Source: Candidatus Dojkabacteria bacterium (GTDB lineage: Bacteria; Patescibacteriota; Dojkabacteria; JAHIVN01). From it: DNA of 39,371 nucleotides. This document shows positions 8,753-15,512 of the stretch, piece after piece; position 1 is the stretch's first letter; the number at the start of each line of letters is the position of its first letter. Made by a program: the position numbers and the translations under genes. The notes below the pieces were generated by a model, which ran no database searches, was not told the DNA's origin, and saw only the letters and a list, made by a program, of their open reading frames with translations. Location: positions 76,115 through 115,485 of the forward strand of contig JAFGDO010000003.1 of assembly GCA_016932045.1 (NCBI GenBank), written 5' to 3'.

Positions 8753-8899
8753 TTGCTTGCATTGAGATCTTGAGATGAATTGGTAAAACCTTGTCGAAGT
8801 GACCTGCCATGAGCGAGCTTCGAGTTTACGAGAAGCGAGTCGAATGGAATATTCCCCTACTACGCCTAAACTTCTCGAGTTCTAACGTCCAATATACTC
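8753..8899 (+). repeat. Dispersed palindromic intergenic repeat, copy 2
   Basis: The most diverged of the three copies. It keeps the block order: TTGCTTGCATTGAG, then ACCTGCCATGAGCG, a changed hairpin (CTTCGAGTTTACGAGAAG), GCGAGTCGAATGG, ATTCCCCTACTACGCC and AATATACTC. The hairpin arms differ from those of copies 1 and 3 but still form a fold-back, which suggests selection on structure. Similarity to copy 3 continues downstream as ATTGGATAGTTGGAAC (to about 8947). It lies in the 372-base gap between the 95-residue ORF and the gene at 9002; the 120 bases before it hold nothing I recognise. Confidence 0.75.
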
Positions 8900-9001
8900 T
8901 CGAGGAGAAAAAGTGAAGATAGAAATTGGATAGTTGGAACTTTTTTACTTTTTCAATAATTATGTTATATTTTTATAAATATTAATTATAAAAAATTAAA
9001 C

Positions 9002-9937
9002 ATGCAGGAACCCGACACATCAACTACACCCCCTCAAGGTTTACCACAGGAACAAGCTCTTACACAACAACAACCTGTTCAAGAGAAGAAATCTAACAAA
9101 GTCTTAATAATAGCTGTGCTTGTTTTTACTTCCCTTCTATCTTGTGGTATTGGAGTTGGAGTCTATTGGTTCCTTACGAAAGATAAACAGGCCGAACCTG
9201 AACAAAAGAAAACGTGTTCGTACAATGATACTACTTACAATGATGGAGATACCTTTGATGCTGATGATGGTTGTAACCAGTGTTTATGTAATGACGGAGA
9301 AGTTACATGTACTTTGATGGCTTGTGAAAAAGAAGAAGCTGTAGAAGAAACAATTGAACCTATAGAGAGTTGGGAAACTTTTAAGAGTGTATTAGGTTAT
9401 GAATTTAAGTACCCAAGTAAGTGGTCAATCGATACTTCTCAAGCATTAAAATCAACAGATGACTTTCAGACAGGAGAAAGTGAAACGATTATTGTTACCA
9501 GTCCAGAGGGATATGCATTCAAGATAATGAATACATATGAAACATACTTATATCGAACAGCTTGTTACTTTGAAGGAGTCGATGAACCAAAACTAGGTGA
9601 AGACCCGCCCGCACCATACTACAAAACAGGTAACTTCCCATATTACTATAATAATATGCTTACATTGAAGGATACAAAGACTTTTGAATATGGTGGTGAG
9701 AATGTCGTTCGAGGCTATGTGGAATCTATCGAATCAGCTTATGGTGGCTACACACTTGACCCAAATACCTTAGTTGTATGTGAAAAAGATAAAGATTATA
9801 ATTTTTATCTACACACTATCGGAGGTCTTATCGTAAACTACACATCACCAACCGACAAACCTAGTGAAGATATTCTATCTGTCTTAGATAGGATTACTCA
9901 AACTGTAAAAAAACAAGACGATTATATGGGTACTTAA
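9002..9937 (+). CDS. Single-pass membrane protein with VWC/pacifastin-like cysteine motif and PsbP-like domain
   Basis: The protein has 311 residues. A cytoplasmic Gln/Pro-rich tail (residues 1-30) is followed by a transmembrane helix at about 33-57. Next is a compact cysteine module with the spacing C-S-Y-N...DGD-F...DGCNQCLCNDG-VTC...C (about 71-105), like VWC or pacifastin-type domains. The last part opens with WETFKSVLGYEFKYPSKW, the 'Y-P-x-x-W' signature of PsbP/MOG1-fold domains. The domains after the helix should be extracellular. The function is not known; ligand binding or adhesion is an inference. It is flanked by repeat copies 2 and 3. Confidence 0.75.
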   Translation: MQEPDTSTTPPQGLPQEQALTQQQPVQEKKSNKVLIIAVLVFTSLLSCGIGVGVYWFLTKDKQAEPEQKKTCSYNDTTYNDGDTFDADDGCNQCLCNDGEVTCTLMACEKEEAVEETIEPIESWETFKSVLGYEFKYPSKWSIDTSQALKSTDDFQTGESETIIVTSPEGYAFKIMNTYETYLYRTACYFEGVDEPKLGEDPPAPYYKTGNFPYYYNNMLTLKDTKTFEYGGENVVRGYVESIESAYGGYTLDPNTLVVCEKDKDYNFYLHTIGGLIVNYTSPTDKPSEDILSVLDRITQTVKKQDDYMGT

Positions 9938-9962
9938 TCAGAATGGAGAATAGTGGATAAAG

Positions 9963-10106
9963 TCGCCTGCCATGAGCTCTTGAGATGAGCTAGTCGAATC
10001 TTATTGTGGTGGCCTGCCATGAGCGAATTCCGCTATGCGGGACGAGCCGAATGGAGTATTCCCCTACTACGCCTAAACTTCTCGAGTTCTGACATCCAAT
10101 ATACTC
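9963..10106 (+). repeat. Dispersed palindromic intergenic repeat, copy 3
   Basis: Almost identical to copy 1 from TCGAATCTTATTGTGG through the GCGGGACGAG hairpin and on to CGCCTAAACTTC. It also carries the GAGTAT...ATACTC inverted pair that is lost in copy 1. Similarity to copy 2 continues to about 10150 (ATTGGATGGTTGGAAC). It lies between the two MQE-starting membrane-protein genes. Confidence 0.8.
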
Positions 10107-10200
10107 TTGCGGCAAGAAATTGAGAATTGGCAATTGGATGGTTGGAACTTTCGTCCAAACCTGTTCCATTGTTTTAAGTTTATCTATAACTCTAAAACTC

Positions 10201-10809
10201 ATGCAAGAAAAAAATCTATCCACTCCTCCATCACAGCAAGTTTCTTCTAAACTAAAAAATAGCAATATTCTATTAATTGTTGGAATTGTCATTGGGATAG
10301 TTACAATTCTCATTTGTGGATTTTGCTGTGTATACAGCTTATTTAGTACAAGTAGTAAAAATGATAAACCCTCTCCAAGTTTCGAGGAAATAATCTGCTG
10401 GGGATGTGAAGAAGAAGAAAGATATGAAAATTATATTATTGTTAAAGAAAAAATAGTAAAGGACTTATGTTCAAATAATGATAACCTATCTCAAGAAGAT
10501 TATAATAGATTTTTTACCGAAGACTATAAAAAAGAACAAGACTACGAAGATATGAAACAGTATATTGACTATATCTTTCCCTCTACATTTCGCTGTTCAG
10601 TATTTGAAGCAACAAGTTATTCAGAACTGGAGAAAAAAAGTATTACATTTGTCATGAATGTACCAAATAGAGATTACGATGCCTCATTAAATTATCCAGC
10701 CGGAATGTCAGATAGCGGAACTGGATTCAACCTTGGAGTATCAATCTACTTTGTTAAAGATTCATCAGGTAATTGGAAAATCAGTGATATCAAATCAACA
10801 GAAAATTAG
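10201..10809 (+). CDS. Single-pass membrane protein, hypothetical
   Basis: About 203 residues from the ATG at 10201 (MQEKNLSTPPSQQ). The frame is open back to 10120, but that stretch belongs to the end of repeat copy 3. The chosen N-terminus resembles the neighbouring protein at 9002 (MQEPDTSTTPPQ), and TATAAC lies 11 bases before the ATG. A transmembrane helix spans about residues 25-50 (ILLIVGIVIGIVTILICGF). The outer domain (NLSQEDYNRFFTEDYK...IYFVKDSSGNWKISDI) resembles NTF2-like/DUF4878 folds, which end in a tryptophan-containing beta-strand. The function is unknown. The shared N-terminus suggests the two genes derive from one cassette type. Confidence 0.7.
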   Translation: MQEKNLSTPPSQQVSSKLKNSNILLIVGIVIGIVTILICGFCCVYSLFSTSSKNDKPSPSFEEIICWGCEEEERYENYIIVKEKIVKDLCSNNDNLSQEDYNRFFTEDYKKEQDYEDMKQYIDYIFPSTFRCSVFEATSYSELEKKSITFVMNVPNRDYDASLNYPAGMSDSGTGFNLGVSIYFVKDSSGNWKISDIKSTEN

Positions 10810-10924
10810 CCATGGAATATAGTGGATCATTCAGCAAGCTCATGACGCGTAATATTGTCCTTCAACATGCTCGGTTCGATAAACTCACCGCAGGCAGGAC
10901 GAGATATCTTTATACAGCTATCTT

Positions 10925-11173
10925 CTATTTCACATCCAGATTTAGTACTCTGATTTTTTTGCTACGACTCCAACCTTTAATCTGCCCTTCTCTTTTCAAT
11001 GCTTCTGACTTTGTTTTAAATTCTTCTGAATAGATTAATTTTGCTGGCAATTTACTTCTTACATACTTTGAGCCCTTGCCTTCGTTATGGTCTTTAACAC
11101 GTTGCTTTAAATTAGTAGTGAAGCCTGTGTAGATTGAATTGTCAGAGCAAAGAAGAATGTAGATGTAGTACAT
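10925..11173 (-). CDS. GIY-YIG superfamily endonuclease-like protein
   Basis: The protein has 82 residues, the usual size of the YhbQ/UPF0213 group of single-domain GIY-YIG proteins. The signature is present as YYIYILLCSDNSIYTGFTT, followed by the conserved LKQRVKDHNEGKGSKYV helix with its Arg, and a glutamate in KTKSEALKREGQIKGWS. Members are often annotated as structure-specific nucleases, but their role is not settled. It is a single gene on the minus strand with a -10 box nine bases before its ATG. Confidence 0.85.
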   Translation of the reverse strand: MYYIYILLCSDNSIYTGFTTNLKQRVKDHNEGKGSKYVRSKLPAKLIYSEEFKTKSEALKREGQIKGWSRSKKIRVLNLDVK

Positions 11174-11182
11174 AGTATTTGG

Positions 11183-11188
11183 ATTATA
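11183..11188 (-). promoter_or_regulatory. -10 box placed 9 bases before the ATG
   Basis: TATAAT on the minus strand, nine bases before the ATG of the GIY-YIG gene. This is the same spacing as before the genes at 6013 (+) and 30980 (-). Confidence 0.5.
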
Positions 11189-11236
11189 TAGTTCAGAAAA
11201 AGTAAAAGAAAGTAGAGTTTTGTTTTTGAATCGAAT

Positions 11237-11333
11237 GGCCCTTCGACTTCGCTCAGGGCCACTTCTCCCGCATTATCAAGTCACCGTGCTCGCACTGAGC
11301 GAGCATGAGCAAAGCGAATGCGAGTCGAAGTGG
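11237..11333. repeat. Cluster of palindromic elements abutting the tmRNA 3' end
   Basis: Two hairpins lie here: GGCCCT...AGGGCC (11237-11260, containing CTTCGACTTCGCTCAGG) and TGCTCGC...GCGAGCA (11287-11305). A CATGAGC...GCGAGTCGAAGTGG block (11304-11333) follows and runs directly into the tmRNA end. That block is a diverged partial match to the CATGAGC-hairpin-GCGAGTCGAATGG core of repeat copy 2. No T-run follows, so it is not a typical terminator. Confidence 0.55.
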
Positions 11334-11814
11334 AGACGGTGGGAATCGAACCCACGTCCAAAAAGTGAACTCTGAAAATCTCTACAAGCTTATCCGCTTT
11401 AGCTTTTAACGATAAATAACATAAAAAACGGCAAAAACACTATTTACCGAGTTCATTTGGTATATGGCTCTAAAGGAAAGAACTATACCTTTAGAGTTGT
11501 ATCTTGACTAAGGTTCCGCCTAAGGTATCTCATCAAGAGAAAATACCATAGACCTATGCCATCCCGCTAAGCGGAATTAGGCATACGCAAAACTAAGCTT
11601 GGGAGCAAATACTTGCTCTGCAATAGCGTCAACTTTAGCCATGAGGCCGTTGAAACCATCCCTTAGCTTTGCTGAAAAGCTTTTAGCTTCGACGTTTATT
11701 CGTCATGCTGGTGTTGAATACCCAGCACTTGCAGTTTGATTAACGAATAACTGCTCGCGCAAAATTCGGCTTGCAATTTCAAAGAACTACTTCTTGTCAA
11801 AGCCGGTCGTCCCC
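11331..11814 (-). ncRNA. ssrA: tmRNA (transfer-messenger RNA)
   Basis: On the minus strand the 5' end GGGGACG (11814-11808) pairs with CGTCTCC at the 3' end (11338-11332). The T-arm is GTGGGTTCGATTCCCAC, and the discriminator is A. CCA is not encoded, since CTT follows. Inside is a tag reading frame at 11639-11577 that starts GCT AAA GTT GAC and ends ...TTT GCG TAT GCC TAA, predicting a 20-residue tag that ends in SFAYA. After the tag comes a CCGC-TTAG-CGGG hairpin and pseudoknot-rich sequence. tmRNA rescues stalled ribosomes with SmpB and tags products for proteolysis. The exact resume codon is inferred. Confidence 0.93.
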
Positions 11815-11986
11815 GTTTTTAAAGAAGCATATAATTATATCATTTCCCGATATATTTTTCACTGTTTCATAAAGTTGATTTTTCCACTTGCAGTAAACAA
11901 ATCTGCCTACTAAAATAGGTATAATAGTTGACTTATTTGACTATGGAACTACACCTGCTGCTGGCATTCGAATAGATTACGGCAAG

Positions 11987-12319
11987 TTGGAGCCAATATA
12001 CCAAAAATATTATGAAACCCTGGACCAATTTTACCTCACTTTTGTTTTATTCTACTGTGTACATCACTTCTCAAATCACCCATTATGTTTAGCCATTATG
12101 CTCTACTTCTTAAGGCTTACCGGATTTTCTCTTTTTCACTTGACTTCAAAACGAATCCTTTTACTTTTATTTCCTAATGTTTTTGAGAATTTCATCCTTT
12201 TAACACTACTATTCTTAAAATTTAAAGGGTACCCTGACAACCTAGAGGTTATTTGGATTCTTTTACCGGCAACTATTCTCAAAATTCCGCAGGAAATAGC
12301 CAATCATGTAACTCCTTAA
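11987..12319 (+). CDS. Hypothetical multi-pass membrane protein
   Basis: 110 codons from a TTG. About three to four hydrophobic segments (FYLTFVLFYCVHHF, LCLAIMLYFLRLTGF, KRILLLLFPNVFENFILLTLLFLKF, VIWILLPATILKI) with a FPNVFENF motif between helices. No ATG or GTG is available. The frame is also open upstream, reading IVDLFDYGTTPAAGIRIDYGK back to a stop near 11897, so the true start could be a non-standard codon, or the 5' end may be damaged. A TATAAT lies near 11921. The function is unknown. A hairpin with a T-run follows at 12419-12450. Confidence 0.55.
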   Translation: MEPIYQKYYETLDQFYLTFVLFYCVHHFSNHPLCLAIMLYFLRLTGFSLFHLTSKRILLLLFPNVFENFILLTLLFLKFKGYPDNLEVIWILLPATILKIPQEIANHVTP

Positions 12320-12418
12320 ATTACTGATAGGATTACACGAAGAATCGTTTACTGGTATGCAAATTCTGTACGAAAAGTTATCGGCTTGCCTAAGATAAAC
12401 TTTGCAACTTAGCTATAT

Positions 12419-12450
12419 AAAAGGGAACTTGTATTACAACTTCCCTTTTT
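12419..12450 (+). terminator. Hairpin with T-run, just upstream of the next start codon
   Basis: AAAAGGGAA pairs perfectly with TTCCCTTTT, with an inner TTGT/ACAA pair, and the right arm ends in a run of five T. It is a good intrinsic terminator for the gene at 11987, but it sits only 13 bases before the ATG at 12464, so it could also attenuate that gene. A TATATAA that could serve the next gene overlaps its left edge. Confidence 0.65.
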
Positions 12451-12463
12451 GTAAACTAAGTTT

Positions 12464-13297
12464 ATGAAGAATGTGAAAATAAAAACCAAGGTAATAATTT
12501 TTCCCACGATAATAGCAACTACTCTAACATTACTACCTATCACCGTAATTCACGCCTCATCCGGCTGTGGAAGTCATATTGATAACGGTGACGGAACATG
12601 TACAGCAGTCTTTGACAATCCTTCTGAAGATGCAACTATTGAAAACCTTGATGGTTTAACCTTTACAAAAGAAACATCTACCGAATACCTAACAACAGGG
12701 ATCATATACTTTATCGAAGGGTACCAGATAGATAGAGCCTATGCCGAGTGGGATATCTCAAGTATTCCAGATGGAGTTACAATTATCGATACGTTATTCC
12801 GTTATCATGGTCAGACCGATGGGGATGATAATTCACAGATCATCTCACTTATGAATTATCAACCTACAACACGCCCAGCCCAGGATCTCTATGATGATAT
12901 TGAAACAGAACCCGCATATCTAAGTCTTTGGAATCCAGTTGTAGCTCCGAACCAGGAGGTTGATCTGGGAACAGACGCTGATAATGATGTGCAGTCACAA
13001 CTTGCAAATGATTGGTTTGCTCTCGGATTTCTGAACGAAGAATCTACACAAGCAGAATACGATGAGATCCGATCTGAGGACAACACGGGAAACCCTACAC
13101 CACCACCAACTCTTGTTGTAACCTATGAGGGCTATACACCATCAACCACTATGATAACTCAACTTCCAGAGACTTCTGAATCTAGTCAACTTTTTGAAAA
13201 TATTTTTACTGGAATCATCCTCCTAACTATTGGTATGTATCTCCTGACTATTTTGATTGAACAATATTTCTCCTATAAAAAAAGAATTAGCAGCTAG
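12464..13297 (+). CDS. Secreted surface protein with DNRLRE-like domain and LPETS sorting-type signal
   Basis: The protein has 277 residues. A signal peptide (MKNVKIKTKVIIFP... to about VIHA-SSG) is followed by a short cysteine-containing start (GCGSHIDNGDGTC). The central domain has the RAYAEWDISSIPDGVTI pattern seen in DNRLRE/CBM96-like beta-sandwich domains, in which a conserved 'F/W-D-L/I-S-I-P' strand recurs. A proline linker (NPTPPPTLVV) leads to LPETS (234-238), a hydrophobic helix and a KKRISS tail, a sortase-like anchor with Ser replacing Gly. The role is probably structural or carbohydrate-related at the surface. This is inferred from the domain type only. Confidence 0.75.
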   Translation: MKNVKIKTKVIIFPTIIATTLTLLPITVIHASSGCGSHIDNGDGTCTAVFDNPSEDATIENLDGLTFTKETSTEYLTTGIIYFIEGYQIDRAYAEWDISSIPDGVTIIDTLFRYHGQTDGDDNSQIISLMNYQPTTRPAQDLYDDIETEPAYLSLWNPVVAPNQEVDLGTDADNDVQSQLANDWFALGFLNEESTQAEYDEIRSEDNTGNPTPPPTLVVTYEGYTPSTTMITQLPETSESSQLFENIFTGIILLTIGMYLLTILIEQYFSYKKRISS

Positions 13298-13357
13298 AAA
13301 TTATTTCTTTTTTCATTCTTAATTGTAAATTGATTATTGAAGATTAAAAATTATTAC

Positions 13358-14170
13358 TTATCCTCTGGCAAAAACCAACCCATATACTTTATTTACTCCA
13401 GCTTCTTTGAGGATCTTAGAACACTCCTCAAGAGTCGCTCCAGTAGTCATCACATCATCAACGATCACAACTGTCCGACCATCTAACCATTCCCAGCCAG
13501 AGGCGGGTTCGCCTTTGGTGAAAACAATATTCTCTTCTAACATGAAAGCATCCTTTAGATTCTTCAATCTTTCCCTCCTCTTTAGCCCAACCTGTTTCCT
13601 AGTATTTTTAATTCTTTTTAATAGTTCCTTACAATCTACTTTCCAATATTCAGCAAGTTTTTTCGCAATTAGCTCTGACTGATTAAAACCACGCCAGCGT
13701 TTTCGCCATGGATTCAATGGTATAAATGTAATAATACTCCTCTTTATAACCTTTCGAAAGTTAACAGCAACACTGCAACTGCATGCTCTCCCGTACGCCC
13801 TGTTTATCACCTCTACTAAATCATCAACCATCGCAAAGTAAAACTCATACTTAATGTCACCAATAAAGTCCTCGATAAATTTCGAATACTTCGCTACCAC
13901 AAAAACACCATCAAGATTTGTTTCAGACTTACACTCCTCATGCACCATACAACTCTTAATTCTTAATTTTACATTTTTAATTTTCTTCTTACACACATGA
14001 CAACTTTGAACCTTTACAAACTCTATCTTCTTTCGCATACAACTTTCACACAGATATGCTCCTATTTCCCCGCATCCTTCGCAAACTTTTGGGAATAAAA
14101 GGTCTTCAACTTTTTTAAAAAATGTCCGAATCATTTTTCTAGTATTTTTTATCTTTTGTATTTCGGACAA
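13358..14170 (-). CDS. comF: ComF family phosphoribosyltransferase-like protein
   Basis: The protein has 270 residues. The N-terminal zinc ribbon has CEGCGEIGAYLCESC and CHVCKKK, then comes the ComF signature FIPLNPWRKRWRGFNQSELIAKKLA, and the PRPP-loop VVIVDDVMTTGATLEEC lies near the C-terminus. ComF proteins act in DNA uptake, with PRTase-fold chemistry of unknown substrate. Just before the PRPP loop is an extra segment (FTKGEPASGWEWLDG) that ordinary members lack. Its DNA, at about 13491-13520, resembles a local intergenic repeat. The start shown is TTG (14170), five bases after a TATACT; an ATG at 14134 (MIRTFFKK) is the alternative. Confidence 0.9.
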   Translation of the reverse strand: MSEIQKIKNTRKMIRTFFKKVEDLLFPKVCEGCGEIGAYLCESCMRKKIEFVKVQSCHVCKKKIKNVKLRIKSCMVHEECKSETNLDGVFVVAKYSKFIEDFIGDIKYEFYFAMVDDLVEVINRAYGRACSCSVAVNFRKVIKRSIITFIPLNPWRKRWRGFNQSELIAKKLAEYWKVDCKELLKRIKNTRKQVGLKRRERLKNLKDAFMLEENIVFTKGEPASGWEWLDGRTVVIVDDVMTTGATLEECSKILKEAGVNKVYGLVFARG

Positions 14171-14173
14171 TCT

Positions 14174-14183
14174 ATAGTATAAT
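14174..14183. promoter_or_regulatory. Overlapping divergent -10 boxes
   Basis: The sequence AGTATAAT reads TATAAT on the plus strand (14178-14183, for the gene at 14204) and TATACT on the minus strand (14181-14176, for comF). The two -10 elements overlap, so polymerase binding for one gene should exclude the other. Confidence 0.45.
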
Positions 14184-14203
14184 TCAACGTCTTTGTCCAG
14201 AGT

Positions 14204-15148
14204 ATGCTCATAAATATGGAATTAGAAATATTTGCACACAATCGAGTAGAATTCACACAAGGGACCGAACAGCCCAACCTATCTGTTTGTGAAGGGGTCA
14301 CAACAGTTGACCAAGCGCTGGATGTGGCCCTACAACTTTCTTTACAACTAAGAGGGTGTCAAGTTCACGATTCAATATTTCCTCAACATACAGTTCAAGC
14401 AGCTGGAGCCTTGGCTTTCGGATTAAATATAACATTAGTTTATGATATCGATACCCCATTGAGTCCAAAGAAATCCCAGCAAGCAAGCTTGGAAATCGGA
14501 AAGCATGAAAGTGCCCAAGTGGGGCTTGCACTTACCCATCTACGATACGCTTCAGCCATAACTTTAACAAGCAGAAAAATAGAGTACGACTGGGATGGCG
14601 GGATCTGGAAACAAGATATTACTCAAATGCTTGCTCAGGGTACTCAACTTGAACCACAAAATATACTTTTACACTCTCTGCCAGATGACAATCCAACTGC
14701 TTTGGTTCAAGCCCTTGAATTTCAAACTTCCCGCCTCGGTATTTTCGGGGCTGCAAAGGATACAAAAACACGTGCATTTGAAGTACTACTTGGACATCAG
14801 GGAGCAAAAGAATTCTTAAAAGGAGAATCTCAAAGACGAAAAGGATTACTTGACCTAGATCAACAATGGGGAAACCTTTACCCCGCAATGTTAGCAATCG
14901 CACAGCATAAATGTTCTACAAGCAATAGTATCCTAGTAGTAATTGATGATACCGCAATGAGAGAGGCAACATTCCAAATTGCAAAAATTGCTGAAGGTCA
15001 CGTGATATATATATCAATGGAAGGAGACGGTCTTGGAAGTGTTAAACAATTTGGCAAATCACTTTTGGCAATTGGCGGTTATGCATTAAGACAAAGAGGT
15101 ATAAGACCACTACATAGAAACATTCGAAGTACTGATTCAGCGTATTAG
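14204..15148 (+). CDS. Hypothetical cytosolic protein
   Basis: 314 residues from the ATG at 14204; the ATG at 14216 (MELEIFAHNR) is equally plausible. There is no signal peptide or membrane helix. It is rich in Gln, Ala, Leu and His and poor in Lys compared with its neighbours. Recognisable stretches are VQAAGALAFGLNITLVYDID, ESAQVGLALTHLRYA and a C-terminal SILVVIDDTAMREATFQIAK...GSVKQFGKSLLAIGGYALR. The alternating hydrophobic strands and helices suggest an alpha/beta fold. I do not recognise the family. The gene ends 28 bases before the promoter of the T-box leader, so it is not obviously part of that unit. Confidence 0.7.
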   Translation: MLINMELEIFAHNRVEFTQGTEQPNLSVCEGVTTVDQALDVALQLSLQLRGCQVHDSIFPQHTVQAAGALAFGLNITLVYDIDTPLSPKKSQQASLEIGKHESAQVGLALTHLRYASAITLTSRKIEYDWDGGIWKQDITQMLAQGTQLEPQNILLHSLPDDNPTALVQALEFQTSRLGIFGAAKDTKTRAFEVLLGHQGAKEFLKGESQRRKGLLDLDQQWGNLYPAMLAIAQHKCSTSNSILVVIDDTAMREATFQIAKIAEGHVIYISMEGDGLGSVKQFGKSLLAIGGYALRQRGIRPLHRNIRSTDSAY

Positions 15149-15175
15149 CTATTTTTAAATACTCCTTTTTTCTGC

Positions 15176-15181
15176 TATAAT
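15176..15181 (+). promoter_or_regulatory. -10 box of the T-box transcript
   Basis: TATAAT preceded by TTTTTTCTGC, with no strong -35. Transcription should begin near 15188, just before the T-box stem I. Confidence 0.5.
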
Positions 15182-15184
15182 GAG

Positions 15185-15496
15185 ATTATCAAAAGAATAT
15201 TAAAGACACTTGATTCCGGCTTTCCCCACACACTGAGAGGGAGAAACGTCACCGGGAAACGTCGTAGGAAGAAATTTCCGTAGTAACAGAATTTTTAGTG
15301 TCCTCATAGAAAAAGTAGAACCTACCGTGTAAGCCCGTTAAAGCTTCATACTTCGCCAAAGATTCGCATGCCAAGGCGCAGTATATGAGAGATTAATCAT
15401 AAGATTGATCTAAATTAAGGTGGTACCGTGTTGATTTTTTTCAAACACCCTTGTTTTAATATTGATTCGGATATTAAGACAAAGGTGTTTTTTATT
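15185..15496 (+). promoter_or_regulatory. T-box leader (valine type)
   Basis: Stem I base GACACT (15205-15210) pairs with AGTGTC (15297-15302). A GTA triplet followed by A (15283-15286) near the 3' side of stem I is the best specifier candidate (Val). The T-box AAGGTGGTACCGTG (15417-15430) carries the seven-base bulge TGGTACC, whose TGGT pairs with an ACCA tRNA end. An antiterminator (AAGG...GTGTTGA/TCAAACAC...CCTT) competes with a terminator stem at 15445-15489 followed by TTTTTT. Uncharged tRNA-Val should allow readthrough into the downstream phosphatase-family gene and valS. The T-box itself is certain; the specifier is inferred. Confidence 0.92.
15445..15496 (+). terminator. Conditional terminator of the T-box
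   Basis: The ACACC...GGTGT outer pairing plus TTGT/ACAA and TTAATAT/ATATTAA inner pairings form a long stem with a TGATTCGG-type loop, ending in a T-run. Its left arm is shared with the antiterminator. Confidence 0.8.
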
Positions 15497-15512
15497 TATT
15501 AATTTTAGGTCA

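Noticed and set aside
7275-10106. The three repeats as integron attC sites
   Set aside because: GCCTAAAC resembles an attC core, but no properly paired RYYYAAC/GTTRRRY boxes were found at the ends and no integrase is in the window.
9990-10313. 107-codon minus-strand ORF
   Set aside because: It lies across repeat copy 3 and the start of the gene at 10201. The encoded sequence matches the repeat only and shows no protein family.
10812-11033. 73-codon plus-strand ORF after the membrane protein
   Set aside because: It runs antisense through the GIY-YIG gene, which has clear family motifs.
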